Of a stretch of DNA of 64,000 nt, positions 9,242-17,787 are shown piece by piece. The notes beneath the pieces are model-generated. The model saw only the letters and a program-made list of their open reading frames with translations, was not told the DNA's origin and ran no database searches. The first letter of the stretch is position 1. Every line of letters begins with the position of its first letter. This DNA is from CAWGYT01 sp963826795. Lineage in GTDB: Bacteria; Planctomycetota; Planctomycetia; Pirellulales; Pirellulaceae. The stretch spans positions 1 through 64,000 of the forward strand of contig CAWGYT010000003.1 of assembly GCA_963826795.1 (NCBI GenBank). Direction: 5' to 3'. Both the position numbers and the translations under genes were made by a program.

Positions 9242-12200
9242 TCACGGCGAACTGGGCAGCGTCCAAATTTGGACCGTGCCGTTTTCCCTACCAGCGACAA
9301 TGCGACGTCGATCAGAGCTCCAATCAAGAGAAGTGATCGATTGGCCGGCCTCGGCCAGCGTCACGAGCGGCTGTGCAATTGCGGCGTCCCAGGCGATGAC
9401 GCGACCGGAGCTGTCACCTGAAACAATTTGGTCTTCGTCGGGGCTGAGCGCGAACGCGCTAACCGTCTGCAAATGACCATTGAAGCGTTTGGTTTCCTGG
9501 CCGGAGTCGATATCGAACCCGACCAACCTACCGCCCGCACCGCCGACATAAAGGTTGCTCCCGTCTTTAGAGAATACAATCTGCCCCACGGTCGGGCCGG
9601 GAAAAGCAAAGGAACGAACCAGTGCCCGGGTCCGCACATCCCACACCTCGACAAGGGCGCTGCCGTAGACAGCAACCGCGACACGAGCGTTGATGGGACT
9701 AATCCCCACACCAATCACTTGGCGGCTGCCCGGCTTTTTCGAGTCCGTGGGGACTGTGATTTCGTCGCCAGAATGGCGATCCAACATGCGGATCGCGCCG
9801 TCAATGAAAACCAAGTCCAAGTTGCGCTCGGAAAGTGCGAAGCCCCCGACAAGAGAGGTATCTCCGGTGAAGACTCGAGTAAGTTGCCCCGTGGAAGCAC
9901 TATGAATCCGAATCTCACGTTGTGGATCAGAAGCAGCCACAATATGTCGGCCGTCGGGTGACCAAGCGGCAGAATGCAAGTTTTCGCCGATTCTCAGCAC
10001 GTCGGTCCCGGACGCAGCGTCAAGCACTGATACCTGATCACCTTGATTCATTGCAGTGCGCCGTTCATCACCCAACCACAAATCCGCGCGCGCAATCGAC
10101 ACAGCGATTCGCTGTCCGTCAGGGCTGAAACGTGCCACCGCAGCGCCGTCCATTGTCTTGACGGTCATGCCCTCGTCATGCTCGCCGTACTGCCAAAGGC
10201 GGATGCCGTCCAAGATAGTGAAGAAGGCGACCTGATCATCGCGTGGGCCGGTCGCCAACCAGAGTGCGCCGACTTGGCCGGTGTCCAGGGCCGCAAGTTC
10301 CTGGCGGGTGGCGACATCCCACACCTTCACGCCGTTGCCAATGTCCCCCGAGACCAATCGGTTTCCGTCCGCGGAAAAACCGAGTGCCCAAACATAGCTG
10401 CCTTCTGACTGCCAAGATTTGTTCACGGTGGGCTGCTCGCCGTCCCAGTCCCAGATGGTAATCGAGCCATCTAGGTTCGATGTTGCAATTTGGCGCCCAC
10501 TGGGGGCGAAGGTGGGAATCATATGTCCTTCACCCGGAAACGTGGCGGCGATCTCTCTCTTATTGACGTCGATGAGAATTGCCGGTGTCTGCCCGCGTTC
10601 AGGTCCGGCAGCAAGCCAACGGCCATCAGGACTGAACATTACCTTCCTGAATGGACCCTCACGCGGGCTGCTTGTGAATTGAACATCACCGTTCGCGGCG
10701 TCAAAGACCTTGAGTGCTTTGTCCCCACTCGCGCTGGCGATCAGTTTACCGTCGGGGCTGAAGGTCAAGCCATTGCACTTGGCGGCATGCTCTTCTTTGA
10801 CAGCCCTGACAGTCCAGAGTTTCTTGCCCGTCGCGGCGTCCCAGACGAAGATGTGTCCCTCGTAGTCTCCACCCGCAATCCGCTTTTCGTCGGGCGACAT
10901 GGCGATGTGGCTGAGGCGAGATTCATGTTCCAAACTTCCGATAGGGTCGCCAGAGGCGAGATCCCAAATATGTGCCATCCGTTGTCCCGGAGTACCCAAC
11001 GCGCCGATGGCGATCAGCCGATGCCCATCACGGCTGAAGATCGGCTGCTCAGCGCCAGGAAACCTCTGGGGGATGGTGGCACGGATGTCTCCAACGAGGT
11101 AATACCACTCCCAGCCGCGGTGCTCCTGTGGACAGGCGTCGAGTTCTGTGCGAGCGCGTGAGTAGTTCTTTTCGAGCAGCGCGCTGTCGGCGTTGGCGAT
11201 GTGCATCAGATAGACGCGGCGGGCCAGTTCACGGGCTCGGGAGGCAGATTCAATGAGAGCCTTTCGTGCAATGTCCCGCTGATTCAGAATCAGCAGCGTG
11301 CTGGCGATGAGCGTCATCGTGACGAGCGACAACGTGATGATGGTCGCCCAAGTCAGGGCCGGATTTCGACGCGTCCACTTACCGATAATTTCGGTTGTCG
11401 TTGGCGGTTTGGCCTTGATCGACCGGTTCTCCAGGTGCGATCGTAAATCATCGGCCAGCTCTTGTGCCGATGCGTAGCGCTGGTTCATGTCTTTGGACAT
11501 CGCCTTGTGGATGATTGTCTCCAGTTCCACGGGGATATCTCGATCGATACGGCGCAGCGGAGTTGGTTCCTCGAAGGCTATCTGCTTCAGCAACTGGCGG
11601 CGGTCGTCTGTGAGATAGGCAGGCCGCAACGTCAAGAGCTCGTAGAGCGTGGCGGCCAAAGAATAGATGTCAGCCCGATGATCCACGACGACTCGTTTGC
11701 CAAGGGCCTGCTCGGGCGCCATATACCGCAGCGTCCCAATCAAATCTCCAGTCATCGTTACACCGGCATCAGCTTCGATACGGGCAAGACCAAAATCGGT
11801 CACGTATAATTTCGCCGATCTGTCGAGCAGCAGATTCGCGGGCTTAATGTCTCGGTGAATGACGCCTTCATCGTGCGCGTGCTGCAGTGCCGTTGCGGCC
11901 TGAATTCCCAACGCTGCTACGCTGCGATAGTATTCGCGACGTGACGAATGGGGAATCGTGGAACTTTCGGCTTCGGCGACCGTTTCACCCGGCATGGGTC
12001 GTGAATCCTGACGGGAATCGCTTTCGACGCGCTCCGTTGACGCTTCGAGCTCTGCGGCGGCGACCTCTGCTGCATCGGCACCATCGTCGACTCTGCTCAT
12101 GCTCGTGATCTGACTCATGGACGATCCATCGAGCCCTTTGCCTTCATCACGGACGTGCCAAAGCGATGATATGACCTCGGACAAACTGCGGCCGCGAATC

Positions 12201-12682
12201 AGCTGCATCGCGTAGTAGTGAACACCGCGCTCTTCGCCGACCATGTAGACGGGCACAATGTTGGGATGATTGAGCGCCGCCACGGCACGGACTTCGTTCT
12301 GGAACCGATGAATCTTCAGTTCGTCCACAAGTCCCGCGAGCGGAAGCACCTTCAACGCGACTCGCCGCTTCATGGAGATCTGTTCCGCCTCGTAAACGAT
12401 GCCCATACCGCCGCGACCGATTTGCCGCAGGATGCGAAAGTCCCCCAACCTTTTTTCTTGCCGGATCGTGTCTTGGAAGGACGCAGGGTCCGACCGAGCC
12501 GCCGCATGCTCGGTAGCGAGCATGGCCGGGATGACGACTTTCAGCAGATCAGCAATTTCAGGGTAGCGTCGTAGGTAGTCGGAGATGTCAGGGATTTCAC
12601 CATTCGCGACAGCCTCGAAGAACTCGTCGACAACCTCCGCCAAACGGTCCTCTCGATCACAACGTACTTCTGCGTCTGTCAT
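9242..12682 (-). CDS. Membrane Ser/Thr protein kinase with C-terminal WD40 beta-propeller
   Basis: A Hanks-type kinase of about 1,146 residues. The kinase domain lies at roughly residues 75-415, with the glycine loop IGRGGMGIVYEAE, VALKVLPL carrying the catalytic lysine, VIHRDIKPANLLLD and VTDFGLARIE. An insertion of about 60 residues rich in Ser, Asp and Glu sits inside the N/C-lobe region (around DGADAAEVAAAELE). One transmembrane helix follows (about residues 450-470), then a juxtamembrane coil and an extended WD40 region to the C-terminus, with repeats such as FSPDGKLIASASGDKALKVF and WDVATRQELAAL. The start chosen is the ATG at 12682, which overlaps the sigma-factor stop as ATGA; an alternative in-frame start is at 12700. 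Likely a sensor kinase whose propeller is outside the cytoplasm. The frame is intact. Confidence 0.92.
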   Translation of the reverse strand: MTDAEVRCDREDRLAEVVDEFFEAVANGEIPDISDYLRRYPEIADLLKVVIPAMLATEHAAARSDPASFQDTIRQEKRLGDFRILRQIGRGGMGIVYEAEQISMKRRVALKVLPLAGLVDELKIHRFQNEVRAVAALNHPNIVPVYMVGEERGVHYYAMQLIRGRSLSEVISSLWHVRDEGKGLDGSSMSQITSMSRVDDGADAAEVAAAELEASTERVESDSRQDSRPMPGETVAEAESSTIPHSSRREYYRSVAALGIQAATALQHAHDEGVIHRDIKPANLLLDRSAKLYVTDFGLARIEADAGVTMTGDLIGTLRYMAPEQALGKRVVVDHRADIYSLAATLYELLTLRPAYLTDDRRQLLKQIAFEEPTPLRRIDRDIPVELETIIHKAMSKDMNQRYASAQELADDLRSHLENRSIKAKPPTTTEIIGKWTRRNPALTWATIITLSLVTMTLIASTLLILNQRDIARKALIESASRARELARRVYLMHIANADSALLEKNYSRARTELDACPQEHRGWEWYYLVGDIRATIPQRFPGAEQPIFSRDGHRLIAIGALGTPGQRMAHIWDLASGDPIGSLEHESRLSHIAMSPDEKRIAGGDYEGHIFVWDAATGKKLWTVRAVKEEHAAKCNGLTFSPDGKLIASASGDKALKVFDAANGDVQFTSSPREGPFRKVMFSPDGRWLAAGPERGQTPAILIDVNKREIAATFPGEGHMIPTFAPSGRQIATSNLDGSITIWDWDGEQPTVNKSWQSEGSYVWALGFSADGNRLVSGDIGNGVKVWDVATRQELAALDTGQVGALWLATGPRDDQVAFFTILDGIRLWQYGEHDEGMTVKTMDGAAVARFSPDGQRIAVSIARADLWLGDERRTAMNQGDQVSVLDAASGTDVLRIGENLHSAAWSPDGRHIVAASDPQREIRIHSASTGQLTRVFTGDTSLVGGFALSERNLDLVFIDGAIRMLDRHSGDEITVPTDSKKPGSRQVIGVGISPINARVAVAVYGSALVEVWDVRTRALVRSFAFPGPTVGQIVFSKDGSNLYVGGAGGRLVGFDIDSGQETKRFNGHLQTVSAFALSPDEDQIVSGDSSGRVIAWDAAIAQPLVTLAEAGQSITSLDWSSDRRRIVAGRENGTVQIWTLPSSP

Positions 12683-13311
12683 GTGTTCTCGCCAAACCAA
12701 TAGCCTTCCAAACCGGCAGCCACCGCCTTTTCGCCGAGTCGGTACAACGCGCGACCGTATCGTTTCCGGGCTGTCATTGGTTCGATGTTCAATACCTCTG
12801 CGGCTTCGTGGTTGGTTAATCCTTCTGCGTGCCGCAACGTCAGCATCTCGCGATCATTGTCGTTCAAACTCTCGATGAGATCACGTACTTGTTCTGCAAA
12901 TTCGTTTCTCTGAAGCATTTTGCTAGGTGTTTCGGAGAGCAGCGTGCGAGCGATTGCCATGGACGATACGTCATTGAACGCCGTTTCACGACGGACGGTC
13001 CGCATCTCGGCCGTGACATGTCGCCGATGCTGGACGACTAACTGCTCGATGGCTCGGCTGCGCAACCACACTCGAAAGGAAGCTGGCCGCTTCGTCACGA
13101 ATTCACCAATTCTACGCGTAACGACTATCTGCGTTTCCTGGACGACATCCGATACGTCGACACGGGCGCTCAACTCGGGAGAGATTCGAAACCGAAGAAT
13201 CCGTTGCAAGTACGGCGCGTACGAGCGAAGCAATTCATTCAGCGCGGATTGGTTGCCGGTGGCGACCGCTGCTAGGAGTCGGTCCGTATGTATGGAGTCG
13301 GAATGGGACAA
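12679..13311 (-). CDS. ECF-type RNA polymerase sigma factor linked to the Ser/Thr kinase
   Basis: A protein of about 210 residues with sigma-70 region 2 (DVSDVVQETQIVVTRRIGEF, and the preceding LLRSYAPYLQRILRFRI) and region 4 (ESLNDNDREMLTLRHAEGLT followed by the helix-turn-helix NHEAAEVLNIEPMTARKRYG). No region 3 is present, as expected for ECF factors. The start is TTG at 13311, preceded by a strong GAGGAG seven bases upstream on the minus strand. Its stop overlaps the kinase start by four bases (ATGA), so the two are translationally coupled. No anti-sigma factor is nearby. In Planctomycetota, ECF factors paired with Ser/Thr kinases are a known arrangement in which the kinase is thought to control the sigma factor; that this pair works so is inference. 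Confidence 0.9.
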   Translation of the reverse strand: MSHSDSIHTDRLLAAVATGNQSALNELLRSYAPYLQRILRFRISPELSARVDVSDVVQETQIVVTRRIGEFVTKRPASFRVWLRSRAIEQLVVQHRRHVTAEMRTVRRETAFNDVSSMAIARTLLSETPSKMLQRNEFAEQVRDLIESLNDNDREMLTLRHAEGLTNHEAAEVLNIEPMTARKRYGRALYRLGEKAVAAGLEGYWFGENT

Positions 13312-13865
13312 ATCGATTCTCCTCTAGCTCTTAATCCGACTTGCCAAGCCGAAATGAGACAGGCATTCGCATTCTTTTTTTTCAATTCGGATGACGGTTA
13401 CCACGCCGCACAGCCTGGCTCTTGGATTATCGTCCCGGCTCTCCCATAGCGGAACCCGTCAATTTAGGCGAATAAAGGTCTTGACAACTCTCTTTCCGCA
13501 GTTCCAAAAATCAATATCCCGGAATTTGTTGGCGGCCGTCGATTTTTTGCAGCCCGCGTTGTCCGCGTGACGTGTCGGTCCTTAATGACATGGGTGGTGC
13601 TGGTGGGCGGTCGAGTGAGCGGTTCTCCTGCGGGGCGGCGTGGAAGGGCGGTTGCCAAGCCCAGCTTGGAAACGGCCGAGCGTTCTTCAGCATCCGATGC
13701 CGTGGATGTTGTCGTTGCTGCAACCGGCGATACGAAATGTTGTTTAGGTGACGAGTAACTTGTATCGGAAATGGCCTCGCTCGCAGCCTCGTCTCTCGTT
13801 GCGAATGCACTGAAGCAGAACACGGCATGTCGCCGCGCTGGGACGAACGCCTTCATCAACCGGAG
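13312..13865. other. Flank of IS1634-like element with one arm of a long inverted repeat
   Basis: The stretch contains the 41-bp arm 13487-13527, whose inverse lies at 16067-16107. A minus-strand frame (13859 to 13464, TTG start six bases after the transposase stop) could encode a Ser/Thr-rich peptide of about 131 residues, but I recognise no family and do not call it a gene. Confidence 0.4.
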
Positions 13866-14903
13866 CTACTTTCCGTATTGTCGAGAACTGATTCCTAGCA
13901 GCTTGAGCACCGACCGGTGGACGGATGACAACTTCGTCACAAACACCTGGCGGCTGCCGTTCTGTTTTAGCTCGTGACGTTGAATCGGTTCGAACAGATC
14001 GATGATTCGCTTGGTGGTTGGAGCCGAACACCGGCGGCCTTCCGGATAGAGCGGTAGATCTTCGATCTGATGTTGCTCCATCGCGCGTCGCAGCCGACGC
14101 TCGAGCAACGTCTGCGCGACCAAGACGAAGAAGTAGACCGCCAAGAGTGCCTGAATGCGGCTCACGCTCTTCAAGAACACAGGCGCCACTTCAAAGTCAT
14201 TCTTAAACTGAGAGAACCGCTTCTCGACTAAGGGCTGGCGTTTGTAGGCCTGCAAGATCTCGTCGGCGGACATCTCGTCCTGGTTGGTGATCAACGGGAA
14301 CTTGCCATCGCCTTTCGTGGCTTGGATGACCTCCTTCGTGTTTGGCTTCACGACCAGCCGATACCGTATCTCAACGCGACGTACGTACTGCGTGTTCTTG
14401 CTGGGCCGACCCCGCGAAGTTTGCGTGAAGGTCTCTTGCTCTTCCTCTTGGACCTCGACCCGTACGAAGTCGCGTACCGTGGATGTCGCAAGTACCTTCT
14501 CGAGAGCCTCTTCGACTTTGGGACGTGTTCGAAAACGAGTTTTGGGAGATTGCAACCGATGTTGCAAATCATCTAGTTCCTGCTTCAGCTTGTCCAGGTT
14601 GCGAATCCGAGTTGCCGCGTCTTGCTGCGACTTGCGAAGGCTGTCAAACCACAACAAACGAAAGCCGTCAGAGGTCCGGAACGGTTCACTGGCCACACGC
14701 AAGTGGTCGACAATTTGCCCGTCATCGTTCACTTCCTGATAGAGATCCGTCCAGCTGATTGCGTTCGTCTCGTCCAACAGGTGCTGGCGAAACTGTTTGT
14801 CTTCACGTCGCGTGCGAGGCAGCACCGTGATGAACCGGCCACCCCGTTGGTGGATCGCTTTGAGGTTCGCCGTGGACGCTAACTTACAATCCGCGACATA
14901 CAA
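13866..14903 (-). CDS. IS1634-family transposase, C-terminal part (frameshifted)
   Basis: This frame carries the second half of a DDE transposase. It opens at MYVADCKLASTANLKAIHQR, where the Asp is the likely second catalytic acidic residue, and includes GGRFITVLPRTRRED. The late segment QPLVEKRFSQFKNDFEVAPV probably holds the catalytic Glu. The last part, IQALLAVYFFVLVAQTLLER, is the usual hydrophobic helix before the C-terminus. The N-terminal half is in another frame starting at 14884. Comparing the two frames, one base is missing near 14905-14915: RELTQRA should continue into DFLYVADCK. The protein cannot be made as drawn unless a frameshift occurs. Confidence 0.8.
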   Translation of the reverse strand: MYVADCKLASTANLKAIHQRGGRFITVLPRTRREDKQFRQHLLDETNAISWTDLYQEVNDDGQIVDHLRVASEPFRTSDGFRLLWFDSLRKSQQDAATRIRNLDKLKQELDDLQHRLQSPKTRFRTRPKVEEALEKVLATSTVRDFVRVEVQEEEQETFTQTSRGRPSKNTQYVRRVEIRYRLVVKPNTKEVIQATKGDGKFPLITNQDEMSADEILQAYKRQPLVEKRFSQFKNDFEVAPVFLKSVSRIQALLAVYFFVLVAQTLLERRLRRAMEQHQIEDLPLYPEGRRCSAPTTKRIIDLFEPIQRHELKQNGSRQVFVTKLSSVHRSVLKLLGISSRQYGK

Positions 14904-15723
14904 GAAGTCCTGCGCGCTGGGTCAATTCCCGCAGCAATTCCCAGGTCTCCAGATGAGTTCGATCATCGGCGGTGTTACCACTGGCCGTCGTAAAGTAAAT
15001 CGGCACACCGCCGTCGTCCGTGACCGTCAAGATATACAACAACTGTTTCAGATCAGGACGATGATCCTTGTTGTGGCCCCAGGTAATCCCCAGCGTGGGC
15101 AAGCCCTGACGCAACCCAGGTACCAACGCGTCGTCATAGGCACCGTGGAATGTGACGGTGGTCGAGTCGTTGTGCAGTTCGTCCAAACTGAGATCGAAAT
15201 GTCGAATCACGTGCTTGACCAGTTCCATAATCAGCGAACGGTCGATGCCTGCGAACAACCGATCCAAACACCGCCCCAGTCGATCATCATTGAGATGCTT
15301 CATCTTGGTAGACGAAATCTCGATCAGATCCGGGGCGTGTCGCTGGGCCCACTCGCCCAAACCGTAAACGGGTTCTCGCGAAAGCAAGATATTGCGCACC
15401 AGTAACATCAAACCGCGTGACGTCGGGATCTTCATTCTCGGCCCGTCCGCCGGGAGATGGGTCTGAAGGATCTCCTCGAGTCGCATCTCGTCCAGAATTC
15501 GATTGACAACGGGAAGCGAGCCGACCGTCCAGGTGCGTAGCGTGACACCGTCCGACTCGGCAAAATATCCCTCGTTGGTTTTCGCGTCGTGTGTCTTCTT
15601 GCGTTTGCTCATGGCCACCGATATATCGGATTGGCCGTCGAGCGAGAAGCGCATCTCGGCACAAAACAAATCCGCTGCGCCACTTACGACGAACGCCCTC
15701 GACGTAAGTCGAGAATTTCTCAA
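14884..15723 (-). CDS. IS1634-family transposase, N-terminal part (frameshifted)
   Basis: The frame contains the N-terminal half of the same transposase: TWTVGSLPVVNRILDEMRLE, RGLMLLVRNILLSREPVYGL, LGEWAQRHAPDLIEIS and the first catalytic Asp in LDELHNDSTTVTFHGAY. The more plausible start is the ATG at 15612 (MSKRKKTHDAKTNEGYF); the codon at 15723 is upstream, inside the hairpin region. The frame ends at 14884 after a run of residues that no longer match the family, so the real protein continues in the neighbouring frame. Together the halves give about 580 residues, normal for IS1634 members. Confidence 0.8.
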   Translation of the reverse strand: MRNSRLTSRAFVVSGAADLFCAEMRFSLDGQSDISVAMSKRKKTHDAKTNEGYFAESDGVTLRTWTVGSLPVVNRILDEMRLEEILQTHLPADGPRMKIPTSRGLMLLVRNILLSREPVYGLGEWAQRHAPDLIEISSTKMKHLNDDRLGRCLDRLFAGIDRSLIMELVKHVIRHFDLSLDELHNDSTTVTFHGAYDDALVPGLRQGLPTLGITWGHNKDHRPDLKQLLYILTVTDDGGVPIYFTTASGNTADDRTHLETWELLRELTQRAGLLVCRGL

Positions 15724-15737
15724 CTTACGTCGAGGGC
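15695..15737. repeat. Perfect 15-bp inverted repeat (hairpin) upstream of the transposase
   Basis: GCCCTCGACGTAAGT at 15695-15709 is followed after 13 bases by its exact reverse complement at 15723-15737. It lies just upstream of the transposase reading frame, where a hairpin could shield translation from read-through transcripts or block outside promoters. That role is inference. Confidence 0.7.
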
Positions 15738-16359
15738 ACTTTGCCTAAGTTTTTTCAAAACGATTTTGTCGCCAGACCTCCCCTTGCACCGACCCCCGCT
15801 GTGCGCAGAATGCGAGCCAGCTACTGGGGCACACCGCGAAGCATCACACCGTTGAAATCCGTAGCCCGACGGAGCGCCAGGAGTGCCGCCAACTTGGAAC
15901 TGGAGCTACTGCTCTTGGCGTACGGTGCTCTGAGTTTCTTCAGGCAACGAAGCCAGCGAACAATCATCCGTTCGAGGACAAAACGGCGACAAATCAAACG
16001 CCCACATGCCGTGCAGGATTTTCTGCAGCGACATCAAGCACCAAGACCCGGCCTCAGGCTGCTACGGAAATTCCGGGATATTGATTCTTGGAACTGCGGA
16101 AAGAGAGATGTGATGAATCGACCGGGACTCTATGTCAAAAGCCCCATTGACCGCTTGAAAAATCGTACCTAGTCGAGCATCCCGGTTTAACGCCGATTCA
16201 CCGCGAGCTTCCAAGGAAAAATGGTCTTCGTGGCCACGGAATCCAACTCAACAGTTGTCAGCAAGAAGATCTGCTACGAGGATCCCCGCCGCTCCTCGGC
16301 TGCTCGATCATTGGCCGCTGGATCAAAGCTGGGTCAGCTGCGGACAGGAGGTTGCAGTC
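15738..16359. other. No gene recognised; contains second arm of the long inverted repeat
   Basis: Apart from the arm at 16067-16107 nothing is recognisable. A plus-strand frame (15741-16172) is Arg-rich and has no family features. Confidence 0.4.
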
Positions 16360-16641
16360 GTGAGTGAGTATTCGTGCGTCGCGTTTCGAGCCTTCGATTG
16401 GCTGCCAACGAATCGCGACTTGGGTTGCGCTCGGAGACAGTCGCCACGTGCTGAAATCGACCATTGGTATTTCCAAAACGAATATCACGTCGGTGAGTTT
16501 CCCGGCGGCGCGGAAAGCTTGCTCCGGCACGGATACGACGTTCACTTGCACTACGGTGATGTTGGCATTCGAAGAATTGCGTTCCGGCTGCCATCCGATC
16601 CCAGACGGTCTACTTTTCCACTGACGATTTCCGGGGCATGA
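16360..16641 (+). CDS. Short uncharacterised conserved protein (probably truncated)
   Basis: A 93-residue reading begins at a GTG (16360) with an AGGAGG eight bases upstream, a much better start than the longer open frame from 16255. The text VSEYSCVAFRAFDWLPTNRD, AEIDHWYFQNEYHVGEFPGG and YDVHLHYGDVGIRRIAFRLP resembles the N-terminal 90 or so residues of a widespread uncharacterised bacterial family whose members often run to several hundred residues. The frame ends shortly after the RLPSDP motif, so this copy is either truncated or frameshifted near 16610-16640. I cannot assign a function. A coding-like frame on the opposite strand over the same bases is treated as a shadow. Confidence 0.5.
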   Translation: MSEYSCVAFRAFDWLPTNRDLGCARRQSPRAEIDHWYFQNEYHVGEFPGGAESLLRHGYDVHLHYGDVGIRRIAFRLPSDPRRSTFPLTISGA

Positions 16642-16938
16642 CACCACTCACGCCCTTCTGTGCTTTTCCCAGCCACCGACCAAATAAGACCCGACCATTT
16701 GTTTTTTCGCAGCAACTGGGCGGGGGAACTTCAGATACTAGCAAACCGATTGCGAAACGGGTCGCATGATCCGAGCAATGCGAACAACTATCCACGGAAA
16801 GCAATACAGAATCGTAGACCACAAGAGCGTGTCGAAGACGAACTGGAAGCTTTCGCGATCGCGCCTGTGCGCCAAACGCGTTTGATCGGGAGCGTCGCCC
16901 GTCACCTGGCCGGCGGCTCCCCACCGAGGCCAGGCAGA

Positions 16939-17523
16939 TCAAGATGCATCGCGCGACGACGGCCCGATAATTTGCCTGAAGGTCAAGTTGATCCGCTCGC
17001 CGACCTTCTGCTGAGTCTTCGGGATCTCGTGTTTCCAGAATGCCTGCATGGTCCCCGCCATGATGAGGAGCGTGCCGTTGCCAACCAGGAAGCTTCTTGT
17101 CTGTTTCGACTGATTGTGCTTGATCCGAAACGTCCGAGTCGCTCCCAATGACAGCGAGCCGATGACGTTCCCCATTTCCGGCTCATCATCGGCATGCATG
17201 CCCATGCTGTCTTGGCCGGAGCGGTAGCGGTTTAGTAGGCAGTAGTTGTACCGACCATGGACCGCTTCGATCTGCCGCTTGATTTCCAGCAGGGTCGGGG
17301 TCCAGCCCCGCGCGATGTTCACCGTCCCGGAGTAGCGATAGCTGACGCCTGGTTCGCCGTAGGAGGCTGTCAGTCTCGGCTGCATGTGGCCGAAGATCCC
17401 TGGCTTCTGTTCCCAGGCACAATCGTCCCTCAACTCGGCAAAATAGTGATCCGCGGTCTCGGACGGTAGAAAGGCTTCCTCGTATAGCAGAATTCCGCCG
17501 TCCGTCAGCTCGATGGTTTCCAT
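16939..17523 (-). CDS. AlkB-like 2-oxoglutarate/Fe(II)-dependent dioxygenase
   Basis: An intact protein of 194 residues. The non-haem iron triad is visible: HAD at residues 110-112 within YRSGQDSMGMHADDEPEMG, and H165 in FWKHEIPKT. The 2-oxoglutarate/substrate arginines R177 and R183 follow in GERINLTFRQI. The preceding NYCLLNRYRSG and SLSLGATRTFRIKH stretches are characteristic of AlkB/ALKBH2-3-like demethylases. Expected role: oxidative removal of methyl lesions (1-methyladenine, 3-methylcytosine) from DNA or RNA in the cytoplasm. The ATG at 17523 has an AGGA about ten bases upstream. It is alone, with mobile DNA on both sides, and no Ada/AlkA partner is seen. Family assignment is firm; the substrate is inferred. 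Confidence 0.93.
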   Translation of the reverse strand: METIELTDGGILLYEEAFLPSETADHYFAELRDDCAWEQKPGIFGHMQPRLTASYGEPGVSYRYSGTVNIARGWTPTLLEIKRQIEAVHGRYNYCLLNRYRSGQDSMGMHADDEPEMGNVIGSLSLGATRTFRIKHNQSKQTRSFLVGNGTLLIMAGTMQAFWKHEIPKTQQKVGERINLTFRQIIGPSSRDAS

Positions 17524-17787
17524 GGATCGTCATTCCTGTCGTTGCTCAAGAATCTCAACGTCTGGAGCAAACGAGCGAGCGAACCGAAGATCGGGCGGAA
17601 CATTTCCTCTTCCGCGCCGGGGTCTCGACACCTTCCGACCAACGGCACTGTACCGTCCCCTCGAAGGGCGACAAGAAGTGAGCCGAGGGTAAGAAGTGAG
17701 CGGGGGTCGCCTTTTTGCTGAGGACCCTGATCCCGCCGTCGATGTCTTGCTGACCAACGGCGCGGAGTTCATCCTAAAAGGAAAGAT

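Larger units (their letters stand above)
13487..16107 (-). mobile_element. IS1634-like insertion element (boundaries tentative)
   Basis: A broken DDE transposase (two frames, 13866-15723) lies between two inverted 41-bp segments, 13487-13527 and 16067-16107, which match at about 38 positions and share CTCTCTTTCCGCAGTTCCAA on the outer side. The enclosed 2.6 kb is longer than most IS1634 members, and no clear target duplication is visible, so the segments may be the true ends or may belong to an older flanking repeat. A perfect 15-bp hairpin is located just upstream of the transposase (15695-15737). Confidence 0.45.

Noticed and set aside
13464..13859. Minus-strand frame with a possible leader downstream of the IS1634 transposase
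   Set aside because: Low-complexity Ser/Thr/Arg sequence, TTG start and no homology; it lies inside or at the edge of the mobile element.
14884..14903. Programmed frameshift in the IS1634 transposase
   Set aside because: No slippery heptamer or stimulatory structure is obvious at the junction, and other genes nearby have the same kind of break.
16258..16647. Minus-strand frame rich in Val and beta-type residues
   Set aside because: The opposite strand has a better start (AGGAGG plus GTG) and a recognisable conserved sequence over the same bases.
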